Part shown: positions 49,798 through 60,017 of the stretch, in pieces
Layout: each line of letters opens with the position of its first letter
Position numbering within the stretch: position 1 is the stretch's first letter
DNA from: Arenicellaceae bacterium
GTDB taxonomy: Bacteria > Pseudomonadota > Gammaproteobacteria > Arenicellales > Arenicellaceae
DNA length: 64,000 nucleotides
NCBI GenBank assembly: GCA_029246505.1
Contig: JAQWNC010000028.1
Location: forward strand, 1-64,000
Direction of reading: 5' to 3'
Program-made: the position numbers and the translations under genes
Notes under the pieces: model-generated
Told to the model about the DNA's origin: nothing
The model's input: only the letters and a program-made list of their open reading frames with translations
The model's database searches: none

Positions 49798-52530
49798 TCA
49801 AGCCAACTTCCCGTGGCATTGCTTATACTTTTTGCCGGAACCACAGGGGCACGGGCTATTTCGACCCACTTTAGGTTGGTCACGCACCAGCGGGCGCATT
49901 ACGGATGCACCGGATAAAGCGCTGCTGGGCACATTAGCACTACCCATAGGTGCTGTAAGGGGCTCTTGCGCCTCACCAGATTTAGGGTGCACCATATGCA
50001 TATTTCGCTGTTGCACTTGGCGGCGTTCGCGCTCAGTGCGTTCGAGATCATCTTCCTCACGCAATTTTACGCGAGAAAGAAATATCACCACTTCACGCTT
50101 CACTCGCTCAAGCATCGCAGTAAACATTTCAAATGCTTCGCGTTTATATTCCTGCTTCGGGTTTTTTTGCGCATACCCACGCAACCCAATACCCTGACGC
50201 AAATAATCCATCGCTGAAAGATGCTCCTTCCACTGAGCATCAAGAACTTGCAGCGTCACAGACTTTTCAAGGTGCCGCATAAGCTCGTCGCCAAAGTTTT
50301 TGCACTTAAGCGCGTAAGCCGCATCAATGTGCTCCAATAATTTATCACGTAATTTTTCCTCATGCAGGTTGATGTCGTTTGCCAACCACTGGCGAACCGG
50401 CGTATCGACGCCGAAATCCCTTTTAAAATCCTGCTCTAATTGCTCAAGATTCCACTGCTCAGGCAAACTTTGTGGTGGAATGCTCATATTGACAGCTTGC
50501 TCAACAACTTCTTCGCGCATCTCTGCAACATTATCAGATACGTCGGCAGCCGCCATTAGTTCACGCCGCTCACCGTAAACCAGTTTTCTCTGTTCGTTTG
50601 CTACATCATCGTATTCTAATAATTGCTTACGGATATCAAAGTTTCGGCCTTCAACTTTACGCTGAGCATTTTCTATCGCTCGTGTTACCCACGGGTGTTC
50701 AATTGCCTCGCCTTCCTCCATACCAAGTTTTTGCATTAAACTGGATATTCGATCCGACCCGAAGATACGCATCAACCCATCGTCCATAGATAGATAAAAG
50801 CGGCTTTCTCCAGCATCACCTTGCCGACCCGAACGGCCACGTAACTGATTATCTATTCGGCGGGATTCATGACGTTCAGTACCAATCACATACAAGCCGC
50901 CTGCATCTAACACCTTTTGATGGCGCAACGCCCATTGATCTCGTAATTTGGCATGTTGGGATTCCTCAGCACCTTCTAATTCGCGTTCTAGATTTCCCCC
51001 CAAAACAATATCTGTACCACGACCTGCCATATTAGTGGCAATTGTAATAGCCCCTGGCGCGCCCGCTTGAGCGATAATATCTGCTTCACGCTCGTGTTGT
51101 TTTGCATTAAGAACTTCGTGCTTCAGGCCGCCTTTATCAAGCGCCTTTGACAATAGCTCAGAAACTTCAATAGATGCCGTTCCCAACAGTACCGGTTGGT
51201 AAGCCTTACTCCGCTCTTTTACATCTTCTGCTATCGCCTCAAACTTTTCTGCAATGGTACGATAGATCAAATCTGGCTGATCTATGCGTATCATGTCTTT
51301 ATGCGTTGGAATCACCACAACTTCAAGGCCATAAATCTGATGGAATTCAGGTGCCTCTGTGTCAGCCGTACCCGTCATCCCTGAAAGCTTATCGTACAAC
51401 CGAAAATAATTTTGAAAAGTGATCGATGCCAGAGTTTGATTTTCCTGTTGCACAACCACGCCTTCTTTAGCCTCTACAGCCTGGTGAAGCCCATCAGACC
51501 AACGTCGGCCAGACATCATACGGCCGGTAAATTCATCTATGATGACTATATGCCCGTCATCAACAATATAATCGACGTCTTTTTGAAACAAATTGTGAGC
51601 GCGTATTGCCGCATATAAATGATGAAGCAAAGCAATGCTACCGACGTCATAAAGGCTAGAGTCGTCCGGCAGTAAGCCCATACTCTCAAGGAGCTGTTCA
51701 GCCTTCTCGTGTCCGTCTTCAGTAAGATAGGCCTGGCGCCCTTTTTCATCAACTGAAAAATCCCCCGGTCCATCTTCTTCCTCTTGCTTTACAAGTTTCG
51801 GAATGACTTTGTCAATTTTTTGATAGAGGTCAGTACTGGTGTCTGCTGGGCCAGAAATAATGAGAGGTGTACGGGCTTCGTCTATCAAGATTGAATCAAC
51901 CTCGTCGACAATTGCAAAACCCAGACCACGTTGCGCGCAATCATTGGAAGAGAAAGCCATATTGTCACGTAGGTAATCAAAACCAAACTCATTATTAGTT
52001 CCGTACACTATGTCGCAAGCATATGCCTTTCGCTTCTCATCAGGGGCCTGTCCAGACTTAATAACGCCAACCGTTAAGCCAAGAAAGTTGTACACAGCCG
52101 CCATCCAATCAGCATCACGTTGAGCCAAATAATCGTTTACCGTAACTACGTGTACTGATTCTCCAGACAGCGCATTGAGGTAGGCTGGCAAAGTCGCCAT
52201 TAGGGTCTTGCCCTCGCCTGTACGCATTTCAGCTATTTTTCCGCTATTGAGCACCAACCCACCAACTAACTGTGCATCAAAAGGTCGCATCCCTAAAGAC
52301 CGTTGAGAGCCTTCTCTGGCTACTGCAAAGGCTTCTATCAATAGATCATCAATAGGCTCACCATTTGATACTCGGGTCCGAAAATTTTCCGTACAAGCCT
52401 TCAGTTGATCGTCACTTAAAGCCTGATACTTTTCTTCAAGTACATTGATCTGACTTATCGTCTTACCAAATCCACTTATTAGCCGATCATTTCGACTGCC
52501 TACAAATTTCTTGATTACTTTGGAAAACAT
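49798..52530 (-). CDS. secA: Preprotein translocase ATPase SecA
   Basis: Motor of the Sec export pathway, 910 residues (E. coli 901). Nucleotide-binding domain 1 has [17 protein letters not shown], and [20 protein letters not shown] (in pieces) is the Walker B and linker to the preprotein-binding domain. [19 protein letters not shown] and [18 protein letters not shown] belong to nucleotide-binding domain 2. The C-terminus holds the zinc ligands of [14 protein letters not shown], which bind SecB and lipids. The start at 52530 is standard ([16 protein letters not shown]). No secM lies upstream; instead a repeat and a hairpin fill the 260-base leader. Confidence 0.97.
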   Translation of the reverse strand: MFSKVIKKFVGSRNDRLISGFGKTISQINVLEEKYQALSDDQLKACTENFRTRVSNGEPIDDLLIEAFAVAREGSQRSLGMRPFDAQLVGGLVLNSGKIAEMRTGEGKTLMATLPAYLNALSGESVHVVTVNDYLAQRDADWMAAVYNFLGLTVGVIKSGQAPDEKRKAYACDIVYGTNNEFGFDYLRDNMAFSSNDCAQRGLGFAIVDEVDSILIDEARTPLIISGPADTSTDLYQKIDKVIPKLVKQEEEDGPGDFSVDEKGRQAYLTEDGHEKAEQLLESMGLLPDDSSLYDVGSIALLHHLYAAIRAHNLFQKDVDYIVDDGHIVIIDEFTGRMMSGRRWSDGLHQAVEAKEGVVVQQENQTLASITFQNYFRLYDKLSGMTGTADTEAPEFHQIYGLEVVVIPTHKDMIRIDQPDLIYRTIAEKFEAIAEDVKERSKAYQPVLLGTASIEVSELLSKALDKGGLKHEVLNAKQHEREADIIAQAGAPGAITIATNMAGRGTDIVLGGNLERELEGAEESQHAKLRDQWALRHQKVLDAGGLYVIGTERHESRRIDNQLRGRSGRQGDAGESRFYLSMDDGLMRIFGSDRISSLMQKLGMEEGEAIEHPWVTRAIENAQRKVEGRNFDIRKQLLEYDDVANEQRKLVYGERRELMAAADVSDNVAEMREEVVEQAVNMSIPPQSLPEQWNLEQLEQDFKRDFGVDTPVRQWLANDINLHEEKLRDKLLEHIDAAYALKCKNFGDELMRHLEKSVTLQVLDAQWKEHLSAMDYLRQGIGLRGYAQKNPKQEYKREAFEMFTAMLERVKREVVIFLSRVKLREEDDLERTERERRQVQQRNMHMVHPKSGEAQEPLTAPMGSANVPSSALSGASVMRPLVRDQPKVGRNSPCPCGSGKKYKQCHGKLA

Positions 52531-52588
52531 ATCTGTTCAAGTTTGGTAAATGACGTCGCTGTAACAATTTGCGCACTACATACTATAA

Positions 52589-52661
52589 AGTATTCCTTCT
52601 GTTCTATATGGACACTAAACACTCTGCATTCAATTAAGGCGCTGAATTTAGTACATTAATA
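52589..52661. repeat. 73-bp dispersed repeat, copy 2
   Basis: Second copy of the sequence at 16142-16214, with 72 of 73 bases identical and in the same orientation. It lies 58 bases before the secA ATG. Its right end, ATTAATA, is also the start of the large inverted repeat at 52655-52697. No coding frame crosses it. Function unknown: promoter cassette or small mobile element remnant. Confidence 0.9.
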
Positions 52662-52697
52662 GATGACCCAGATTACTGATCTGTGTCATCTATTAAT
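52655..52697. repeat. 19-bp inverted repeat in the secA leader
   Basis: Arms 52655-52673 and 52679-52697 pair over 19 positions with one mismatch around the five-base loop TACTG. No run of T follows on either strand, so it is not a standard terminator. It sits about 125 bases before the secA start and 94 bases after the M23 peptidase stop, and would fold in any transcript that reads from one to the other. Confidence 0.85.
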
Positions 52698-52790
52698 GGG
52701 TACGGATGGTAACCGCCTGTGCGGGGTTCCACAATGAAAAACTAGGCTGCCGAGCCCGTTTTAATTAGCACTAGAGCTAAAAACTGACCG

Positions 52791-53687
52791 TCAAATTTTG
52801 TTCTTGATGTATGGGTACGGATTGACCGTTTTTCCAGATTGTTTAACCTCAAAATGTACATGGGGCCCGGTAGATCTTCCGGTGCTACCCAAGAGGGCTA
52901 TTACCTGCCCTTTATGGACAGTATCACCAACCTCTACCAGATTTTCTTTATTGTGGCTATATTGTGTTTGCATGCCATCACCATGATTCAATTCGACAGT
53001 CCAACCATAACTTCCCGCGTATTTGGATTGCAAAACCACACCACCGGCAACAGCAACTACTTGAGAGCCCGAATATCCGGGAATATCTACGCCTTGATGA
53101 AATTGCGGTTTACCAGTCAACGGATTAGTCCTGATTCCATAACCGGAGGATATCCAGCCATCATCAACTGGCCAGCCAGAAGGCTCTCTACTTTGGGACT
53201 GCTGATTATCGCTTAGTAAATATCCTAAAGCTTCAAATTGAACTGCATTTGCAGAAATACTCAATTCAAGCTTACGCAATTGAGCAACTAGACTACCTTC
53301 ATTAATACTCCCCGTATCTGGGGATGCTCCGCCAACGCCAGAATCACTTTCAAATTGAAAAGCCTCCAGATCCAGACCAACCTGTTCAGCTAAGCGCTCA
53401 GCAACCGCCTCAATTCTGGACATTTGTGCTTGGAATGCACCCATTCGCTTCGCATATGCAGTCAATGTTTGCTGTGCATCCTGGCGCAGAAGAGCCACTT
53501 GCTCCTGATAACTTACTAAATCATCGGGCTTTGAAGAGCTTACTGGGCCATACCAAATACTTGCAGCCGCTATCAACAAAAAGCAAGGGAAGGCGATAAC
53601 ACCAGCTCGGATCAACTTTAGCTGCTGAGAATTAAAGCTAAACGTCCTTGGCTTACTCTGCGTATCTTTTATAACTATTAGTTTCAA
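52791..53687 (-). CDS. M23 family metallopeptidase, membrane-anchored
   Basis: Envelope peptidase of 298 residues, probably acting on or regulating murein cross-links. There is one N-terminal membrane helix (about 28-48), a coiled coil (about 58-100), and a C-terminal lysostaphin-type domain (about 190-298) with zinc ligands in FHQGVDIPG (HxxxD) and PHVHFEV (HxH). All catalytic residues seem present, so it may be an active enzyme rather than an EnvC-type activator. The gene lies between dciA and secA, a conserved position in gammaproteobacteria. ATG start, divergent from dciA. Confidence 0.9.
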   Translation of the reverse strand: MKLIVIKDTQSKPRTFSFNSQQLKLIRAGVIAFPCFLLIAAASIWYGPVSSSKPDDLVSYQEQVALLRQDAQQTLTAYAKRMGAFQAQMSRIEAVAERLAEQVGLDLEAFQFESDSGVGGASPDTGSINEGSLVAQLRKLELSISANAVQFEALGYLLSDNQQSQSREPSGWPVDDGWISSGYGIRTNPLTGKPQFHQGVDIPGYSGSQVVAVAGGVVLQSKYAGSYGWTVELNHGDGMQTQYSHNKENLVEVGDTVHKGQVIALLGSTGRSTGPHVHFEVKQSGKTVNPYPYIKNKI

Positions 53688-53900
53688 AACTACACCGATC
53701 GTATTATTGTTGAACCATCACAACCCCAAACATTCAAAACACTAATATTAAAAGTGCATCTGATCGGACTGAATCAATTACATCCGCCCGCAAAACTATC
53801 AGCTGTTTGTCACCTGTATAATAAATTAAATGTTTTTGCAGCTGCCCTTGAATTTAAAATTTTATTTTATGTATCCAGCGCAACAACCAACTCTAGCATC

Positions 53901-54365
53901 ATGTCTAAAAAATCAAATCGGAATATTACAACGCTGTTAGATGATTTACCAGTTACCCGTAAGCTGAAAAGCTCATCGAAGATTGTTTCTCCAATCACGG
54001 ATAAATGGCTCCAGTTACTTGATCAACCGCTAAGTGTTCATTCCTCACCCTCTTATTTTGAAGGTGGAACCCTTACCATCGTGGTTGATGGGCCAGTCTG
54101 GGTAACCGAATTGCGTCACAATATTCCAAGCGTACTGCGTAAGCTCCATTTACTTGGGCATAATCAAATCATCAATATAAAAATAATACTCAGGCCAGAC
54201 AATATTGGGCCAGCGCAGAAAAAAAGTATCGTAAGGCCATCAGTTGATGTCCATGCACTTGATGCGCTTACAAATAGCGCTGAATATGTAAAAGAGGAAG
54301 TTTTAGCTAAAGCCCTCAAAAGTCTTGGCAAAACCCTGGCCAAAAACCCAAAGGAACTCGACTGA
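53901..54365 (+). CDS. dciA: DciA/DUF721 replicative helicase loader
   Basis: DUF721 (DciA) protein of 154 residues, the ancestral loader of DnaB helicase in bacteria without DnaC. The central fold has LTIVVDGPVWVTELRHNIPSVLRKL (in pieces), a typical KH-like domain with the conserved W-LR. The C-terminus is Lys-rich and probably disordered. The frame is open from 53754, but MSKKSNRN at 53901 is the likely start. It is the only plus-strand gene in the dcw/secA block, divergent from the M23 peptidase gene and convergent with lpxC. Confidence 0.85.
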   Translation: MSKKSNRNITTLLDDLPVTRKLKSSSKIVSPITDKWLQLLDQPLSVHSSPSYFEGGTLTIVVDGPVWVTELRHNIPSVLRKLHLLGHNQIINIKIILRPDNIGPAQKKSIVRPSVDVHALDALTNSAEYVKEEVLAKALKSLGKTLAKNPKELD

Positions 54366-54562
54366 GAGCGATCTCTCGATCGATCCACGAACTTGCAATA
54401 ACTGAACCTAAGAGAAAAGACTTCCCTATACACACGGGATGCGCTTAGTTCAATAAAGGAACAGCTTACTGCGCTATAGCAATATCTCTAGCGGACTAAA
54501 TTTCTAATGGACCGCGGATGAGGCTGAGGAACTAGGCGCAGTTATTAATTTGATGCAAATGA

Positions 54563-55480
54563 CTAAGTGGCTTGCGCACTAGCAAGCTGCATAAATGATA
54601 TTGGCGCTTCCTCTGGATTGTCAAACGTCACCAACTCCCACGCTGCATCATCTGCAAGAAGCGTCCTAAGCAACTTGTTATTCAATGAATGACCAGATTT
54701 ATGGGCACTAAACTCACCAATCATTGGATGACCGAGTAAATACAAATCACCAATAGCATCCAGAATCTTATGCTTAACAAATTCGTCTTCATAGCGCAAT
54801 CCATCGTCATTCAATATATTAAACCCATCCATAACGATTGCGTTGTCCTGACTACCACCTAATGCGAGCCCACGCTCGCGCAACGCCTCTACATCGTGCA
54901 TAAACCCGAAAGTTCTGGCGCGACTAACTTCCTTTACAAATGATGTTGTCGAAAAATCTACCATCGCATGTTGAGGTGCTTTAATAAATATTGGATGATC
55001 AAAATCTATCGAAAAGGCAACTTTAAACCCCTCGAAGGGCTTAAATTCAGCCCACTTATCACCTTCTTCAACTTTTACATTTTTGCGAACACGCAAAAAT
55101 GTCTTGGCCGCCTTTTGTTCGACAACACCGGCACTTTGAATCAAGAAAACAAAGGGTCCGGCACTACCATCCATGATGGGTACTTCAGGTTCGGTTAACT
55201 CAACATAAACGTTATCGACACCTAGGCCTGCGAATGCTGACATTAAATGCTCGACAGTTGAGATTGTCACATCACCATTATGCAATGCAGTCGACAATCG
55301 AGTGTCGCCGACATATTCAGGTTTAGCTGGAAGTTCGATAACCGGATCCAAGTCAACTCGTCTAAATATGATTCCGGTATCTACTGCCGCTGGACGTAAA
55401 GTAAGGTAGACTTTTTTACCGGTATGCAAACCGATGCCGGTCGCACGAATTACATTTTTTAGCGTGCGTTGATTAATCAT
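54563..55480 (-). CDS. lpxC: UDP-3-O-acyl-N-acetylglucosamine deacetylase
   Basis: Zinc-dependent deacetylase, 305 residues, catalysing the committed step of lipid A synthesis. Zinc ligands are the His in [17 protein letters not shown], the His and Asp in [19 protein letters not shown], and the catalytic His in [12 protein letters not shown]; the [11 protein letters not shown] loop contacts the substrate. The length equals E. coli LpxC. An ATG start is used. It stands 385 bases after ftsZ, which suggests its own promoter. In E. coli LpxC is degraded by FtsH through the C-terminal tail; here the tail ends SAQAT, Ala-rich as in that degron. Confidence 0.96.
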   Translation of the reverse strand: MINQRTLKNVIRATGIGLHTGKKVYLTLRPAAVDTGIIFRRVDLDPVIELPAKPEYVGDTRLSTALHNGDVTISTVEHLMSAFAGLGVDNVYVELTEPEVPIMDGSAGPFVFLIQSAGVVEQKAAKTFLRVRKNVKVEEGDKWAEFKPFEGFKVAFSIDFDHPIFIKAPQHAMVDFSTTSFVKEVSRARTFGFMHDVEALRERGLALGGSQDNAIVMDGFNILNDDGLRYEDEFVKHKILDAIGDLYLLGHPMIGEFSAHKSGHSLNNKLLRTLLADDAAWELVTFDNPEEAPISFMQLASAQAT

Positions 55481-55865
55481 TTAATTGAGGTGCTCGGACT
55501 TCTGTTGGCATACAATGCAAAGGCTGACCCAAAATTATTCTATTTATAAATTACCACCCAAAATTAAATCGCAGCGACGCAAGCTTGGATAGTACTTCTC
55601 TTATAGAGACTTTATTGAACGATCATTCAAACTGGCAAATTGATCTTCATATTTATATTTATATCCGCCGGAAGACACATTAAAAATTTCCAATAAGCTT
55701 CTACGACGTAGCTATGCGAGATAACTATGCGGCGATACTACACCAAACGGGAGTGTAAGTGTAGTATCAGCCGGATAACCAATATTTAGAGACTGAACAG
55801 AGAAAGGTCCCTCCCGGCTGCATATCCAATGTTGGATAACCAGTAATAAGATAGATTTTTAACTT
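55481..55865. promoter_or_regulatory. ftsZ-lpxC intergenic region
   Basis: 385 bases, the largest gap inside the dcw block. It must contain the lpxC promoter or leader. It holds a perfect 10-bp inverted repeat (55734-55743 and 55759-55768, GATACTACAC/GTGTAGTATC) with a 15-base loop, and a small palindrome near 55832-55848. Neither is followed by T runs. No coding frame was recognised. Confidence 0.45.
55734..55768. repeat. 10-bp inverted repeat between ftsZ and lpxC
   Basis: GATACTACAC and GTGTAGTATC pair perfectly around 15 bases. It lies about 255 bases before the lpxC start and about 100 bases after the ftsZ stop. No T run follows. It could be a protein-binding site or an mRNA hairpin that protects the ftsZ transcript. 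Confidence 0.6.
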
Positions 55866-57011
55866 TTAGTCTGCTTGCCGGCGTAAAAAGGTCGGAATAT
55901 CTAACCCATCAGCATCATCAGCATTCGAGCGTGCGTCGTAACTTGCACGCCGATGATATAGCATATCATCCTCGCTTATATCGGGCCCGTTAACCACACG
56001 TTGCAGCGGTTGCACAACCTTATATGGTTTTTCTTGCCCACCACCGGCGGCCCTACCCTGTTCAAGACCAGTAGCCACCATGGTTACTCTAAGGTTATCC
56101 CCAAGACTGCTATCGATTGCGGTACCAATAACCACCGTTGCATCATCAGCAGCAATATCTCGAATAATGGTTCCAACCTCACCAAACTCACCAATAGACA
56201 GGTCCGGTCCGGCAGTCACATTAACCAAAATACCTCTAGCACCTGAAATACTGGTTTTTTCCAGCAAGGGGCTGCTCAACGCACTTTGAGCAGCATCAAG
56301 AGCGCGATCTGGACCGCTGGCAGTTGCCGATCCCATCATCGCTTGTCCCATCTCGGACATAACCGTTCTAACATCAGCGAAATCTACATTGATCAAACCA
56401 GGACGCGTAATCAGCTCGGATATGCCTTGCACTGCGCTACGCAGCACCTCATTAGCCTGCCCGAAAGCGTCCTGCAGGCTGGCATCCTTACCCATAACAT
56501 CCATTAGACGCTGATTCGGAATAGTAATAAGGGAATCAACGGTCTCCGCCAGCGCGTCCAGACCCTGCTGAGCAACTTTGGCGCGCCGCCCACCTTCAAA
56601 ATCAAATGGTTTGGTAACCACCGCAACCGTTAATGCGCCCAATTCACGGGCAATTTCGGCAACAACAGGCGCAGCACCTGTGCCAGTACCTCCACCCATT
56701 CCAGCCGTTATAAATACCATGTCGGCATCGCCCAAAGCATCGGCAATGCGTTCTCGATCCTCAATAGCTGCCTGACGGCCTATTTCCGGATTTGCACCGG
56801 CACCAAGACCTTTGGTTAAGGTTGAACCCAGTTGTAGCACTGTATTTGCACCTGTGTTTTGTAAAGCCTGCGAATCGGTGTTAGCGATTATAAAATCGAC
56901 GCCAGCCATATCGCCATCGACCATATAATTGACGGCATTTCCTCCTCCTCCGCCAACGCCAACGACCTTAATAATGGCCTGCTGGTCCACTGTATCCAAT
57001 AACTCAATCAT
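55866..57011 (-). CDS. ftsZ: Cell division GTPase FtsZ
   Basis: Tubulin homologue forming the division ring, 381 residues (E. coli 383). The N-terminal [13 protein letters not shown] loop and the tubulin signature GGGTGTG at 106-112 bind GTP, and the T7 loop [15 protein letters not shown] completes the active site across the filament. The C-terminal peptide [11 protein letters not shown] (371-381) binds FtsA and ZipA. It follows ftsA by 54 bases. ATG start. Confidence 0.97.
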   Translation of the reverse strand: MIELLDTVDQQAIIKVVGVGGGGGNAVNYMVDGDMAGVDFIIANTDSQALQNTGANTVLQLGSTLTKGLGAGANPEIGRQAAIEDRERIADALGDADMVFITAGMGGGTGTGAAPVVAEIARELGALTVAVVTKPFDFEGGRRAKVAQQGLDALAETVDSLITIPNQRLMDVMGKDASLQDAFGQANEVLRSAVQGISELITRPGLINVDFADVRTVMSEMGQAMMGSATASGPDRALDAAQSALSSPLLEKTSISGARGILVNVTAGPDLSIGEFGEVGTIIRDIAADDATVVIGTAIDSSLGDNLRVTMVATGLEQGRAAGGGQEKPYKVVQPLQRVVNGPDISEDDMLYHRRASYDARSNADDADGLDIPTFLRRQAD

Positions 57012-57065
57012 CTTTGTATCTCCCGTTGTAAAAAAACTAGGTTTTCACTCGCTTAAAGTTAAATG

Positions 57066-58301
57066 TCAAAAATTAGTTTCAAACCAACCGCGCATGCGCG
57101 TCCAAACCGAATTACGATCGGCACCACAAAATCCGTCTAACTGCCCTCGCCCTCTATTTAGTAAGCCAAACTGAATTAATCCAACACCGGTTGCATAAAT
57201 TGGATTCTTAACAGTTTCGCTTTGCCCCCCGACATTCTTTGGAATCCCAAGACGCACAGGAGCGTGAAAAACTTCTTCCGCCAACTCGACCATTCCTTCC
57301 ATTTTAGAACTACCACCTGTCAATACGACCCCCGAACTAACCAACTCTTCGAAGCCGCTGCGCCGTAATTCGTACAGTACCAATTCGTACAGTTCCTCAA
57401 TTCTTGGCTCGATTACCTCGGCCAAGGTCTGTCTTGAAAGTTTTCTTACCGGTCGATCGCCCAAGCTATGGACCTCAATCGTCTGACCACTATCGGCTAA
57501 TTGCCTAAGCGCGCAACCGTATTGCTTTTTCAGTTCTTCTGCAGATTTCGTAGGTGTTCTTAACGCAATAGCAATGTCGTTGGTGATTTGATCACCTGCC
57601 ACAGGGATAACCGCTGTATGCTTAATTGAACCCTCCGTGTACACCGCAATATCGGAAGTTCCACCACCTATATCTACAAGACAAACACCGAGCTCTTTTT
57701 CATCCTCAGTCAGCACTGACTGACTGGAGGCTAGCTGCTCTAACACAATGTCATCAACTTCCAAACCAACTCGACGAATGCACTTAATAATGTTTTGTGC
57801 CGCACTTACCGAACCGGTGATCATGTGCACCTTGGCTTCAAGTCGTACACCACTCATCCCTATTGGCTCTCGAATCCCTTCTTGCCTATCGATAATGTAT
57901 TCCTGCGGCAAAATATGCAAAATCTTCTGATCGTTTGGTATTGCTACCGCGCGTGCTGCTTCTATAACCCGATCAACGTCACTTTGGGTAACTTCTCCAT
58001 CGTGTACTGCCACGACTCCATGCGAATTAAAGCTACTAATATGCGCTCCAGCAATACCGGCATAGACCGATACGATTTCACAACCAGTCATTAACTCGGC
58101 TTCTTCTACTGCTCGCTGAATGGACGTTACGGTAGATTCAATATTTGCAACCACCCCTTTGCGCATGCCCTTCGCTGCATGACTACCGCTACCAATAATT
58201 TCAATTTCACCGTCAGGCGACACCTCACCAACGATCGCTAACACCTTTGATGTACCTATATCCAAGCCCACAATAAGATTTTCGTCTTTGTTACGCGTCA
58301 T
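57066..58301 (-). CDS. ftsA: Cell division protein FtsA
   Basis: Actin-fold ATPase of 411 residues that tethers FtsZ to the membrane and recruits later division proteins. The phosphate-1 motif is VGLDIGTSKVLAIVG, phosphate-2 CLVDIGGGTSDIAVY, and the adenosine motif VLTGGSSKMEGMVELAEE. The 1C subdomain follows the first motif. The last residues (WTRMRGWFETNF) form the amphipathic membrane-targeting helix. It lies 10 bases after ftsQ. ATG start. Confidence 0.96.
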   Translation of the reverse strand: MTRNKDENLIVGLDIGTSKVLAIVGEVSPDGEIEIIGSGSHAAKGMRKGVVANIESTVTSIQRAVEEAELMTGCEIVSVYAGIAGAHISSFNSHGVVAVHDGEVTQSDVDRVIEAARAVAIPNDQKILHILPQEYIIDRQEGIREPIGMSGVRLEAKVHMITGSVSAAQNIIKCIRRVGLEVDDIVLEQLASSQSVLTEDEKELGVCLVDIGGGTSDIAVYTEGSIKHTAVIPVAGDQITNDIAIALRTPTKSAEELKKQYGCALRQLADSGQTIEVHSLGDRPVRKLSRQTLAEVIEPRIEELYELVLYELRRSGFEELVSSGVVLTGGSSKMEGMVELAEEVFHAPVRLGIPKNVGGQSETVKNPIYATGVGLIQFGLLNRGRGQLDGFCGADRNSVWTRMRGWFETNF

Positions 58302-58311
58302 TATTTTTAAC

Positions 58312-59109
58312 CTAACCCGGCGGCGGCCGGTCGAATGATTGAACGCCGGCTATTGCCAAACCATCGGGGTAGCGGGCATCAACAAAAACTGCACCACCAC
58401 CTGGTGCCAATAAGCCTTTTCGATAAGCGAGAAGGAAGCGCTCAAAACGTTGTTCCAGATTTATTGTGCCAAGTGCAACTTCTATCCGAGCCCGTTTTTC
58501 CAGCTTATCCTCCGAGACTACTAATCTCCATGATCGCCAATCACTCACATCAAGCGATATCAACTGTAAACCAAGTGCCTCTAATTCTTCAGACCACTCA
58601 TAAGTTCGCAGCATGATTTGCATATTCTGTCTCTGCGGGCCGTAAACGGTAATTGCATCACTGTTCTCGAAATTGGGTAACTCAACAATACGTCCGTCAC
58701 GCGTCAACCACCCTCCAGACTTCCAACGCATTATGGGAACACTTTCTACTAACTCGACCGCCAATGTATTTGGCCACTCTCGGCGAATCATTGAACGCTC
58801 AACCCATGTTTCTGAATCAACAATGCGTTTAATTTCTTCCAAATCTATTGTGAAAAAGTTACGCCCGAGTTCTGCTTCAATTTTTGGCTGTAGCGCCATC
58901 GGACTTAGGTATGTAAAACTACCTTTGATAACGAGGCGATCAACAATCAGTACGTTCGGTCTGAACAAGTAATCCAATCCAAGTAACACAGCGGTCACCA
59001 AAGACACCATAGTTATCGCAAAAATGATTAACCTGCGGGTAACGTGCGCACGTTTAATTCGTGTTCTCTTATACTGCCTAATAGCCAGCGCTCTTGGTGC
59101 TGCGGTCAT
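58312..59109 (-). CDS. ftsQ: Cell division protein FtsQ
   Basis: Bitopic divisome protein of 265 residues. A basic cytoplasmic tail precedes one membrane helix (about 26-48); then come a POTRA domain (LIVDRLVIKGSFTYLSPMAL region) and a beta domain that binds FtsB and FtsL. Conserved segments are WVERSMIRREWPNTLAVELVE and WLTRDGRIVELP. It overlaps ddl by four bases (ATGA) and precedes ftsA, the usual dcw order. ATG start. Confidence 0.93.
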   Translation of the reverse strand: MTAAPRALAIRQYKRTRIKRAHVTRRLIIFAITMVSLVTAVLLGLDYLFRPNVLIVDRLVIKGSFTYLSPMALQPKIEAELGRNFFTIDLEEIKRIVDSETWVERSMIRREWPNTLAVELVESVPIMRWKSGGWLTRDGRIVELPNFENSDAITVYGPQRQNMQIMLRTYEWSEELEALGLQLISLDVSDWRSWRLVVSEDKLEKRARIEVALGTINLEQRFERFLLAYRKGLLAPGGGAVFVDARYPDGLAIAGVQSFDRPPPG

Positions 59110-60017
59110 AGACTGGTCTCCAATATCCGCACTACTAATTCGCTAAAACCTATACCAGCACTTTTTGCTGCCATTGGAACTAAACTATGATTCGTCATAC
59201 CTGGCACCAAATTTGCCTCAAGTAATTGCGGTTGTCCTTCACCATCGAGTATCAGATCAATCCGCCCCCAACCACTGCAACCGAGAGAATGAAACGCTTT
59301 CTCCGCCAGGCGCTGGATCTGAAGCTCGAATGAACCGGCTAAACCTGATGGGCAGTGATAACTTGTTGAGTCAAGAATATATTTAGCCCGATAATCATAA
59401 AAGTCGTTTGCTGCCTCAATACGAATCAGCGGCAACGCTTTTCCGTCCAATATCCCTACCGTTAACTCATCGCCAGGTATATATTCCTCAATCAATGCAT
59501 CACAGTTCAAGTCCCACGCACGCTCCAATGCGGCTTTTAAACCAGATGAATCCAGGACCTTTGTAATCCCAATGCTGGAACCTTCCAGTGCAGGCTTAAC
59601 AAAAACTGGATACTGTAAATTTTGTGGTTGAAAATTTGCCTGCAACTCTCGAACAGCAACCCAGAACTTAGCAGTTGGCAAGCTATCTTGTAGCCAAAGT
59701 TTTTTCGACTTCACCTTATCCATTGCGAGTGCGCAAGAAAGCACATCACTGCCGGTATAGGGCATTCCAACAAAATCCAACGCACCCTGAATTGCGCCGT
59801 CTTCGCCGCCGCGTCCGTGCAAGGCAATCCATGCGCGATCAAAACTCGCATCAAGCATTGCCTTAATTCCGTGTTTGCCTGTATCAAACTCATGCGCATT
59901 TACCGAAGCCTCTCGCAGCCCCTGACAAACCGCGCGGCCACTGTTTAAAGATACCTCTCTCTCAGCGGAATCTCCCCCCATTAACACGGCCACTTTGCCA
60001 AACTTAGGGTTCACCAT
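59106..60017 (-). CDS. ddl: D-alanine--D-alanine ligase
   Basis: ATP-grasp ligase of 303 residues (DdlB length in E. coli 306) making the D-Ala-D-Ala dipeptide for lipid II. Signatures are VLMGGDSAEREVSLNSG, HGRGGEDGAIQGALDF, PVFVKPALEGSSIGITKV and the metal site GWGRIDLILDGEGQPQLLEANLVPGMTNHSL (in pieces). The SLVPMAA ending is normal. It overlaps murB by 14 bases and ftsQ by four, so it is translated within the same polycistron. ATG start. Confidence 0.95.
   Translation of the reverse strand: MVNPKFGKVAVLMGGDSAEREVSLNSGRAVCQGLREASVNAHEFDTGKHGIKAMLDASFDRAWIALHGRGGEDGAIQGALDFVGMPYTGSDVLSCALAMDKVKSKKLWLQDSLPTAKFWVAVRELQANFQPQNLQYPVFVKPALEGSSIGITKVLDSSGLKAALERAWDLNCDALIEEYIPGDELTVGILDGKALPLIRIEAANDFYDYRAKYILDSTSYHCPSGLAGSFELQIQRLAEKAFHSLGCSGWGRIDLILDGEGQPQLLEANLVPGMTNHSLVPMAAKSAGIGFSELVVRILETSL

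Noticed and set aside
52698-52790. A secM-like arrest gene between the M23 peptidase and secA
   Set aside because: No minus-strand frame with a signal peptide or arrest-like ending exists in this gap; only short frames occur.
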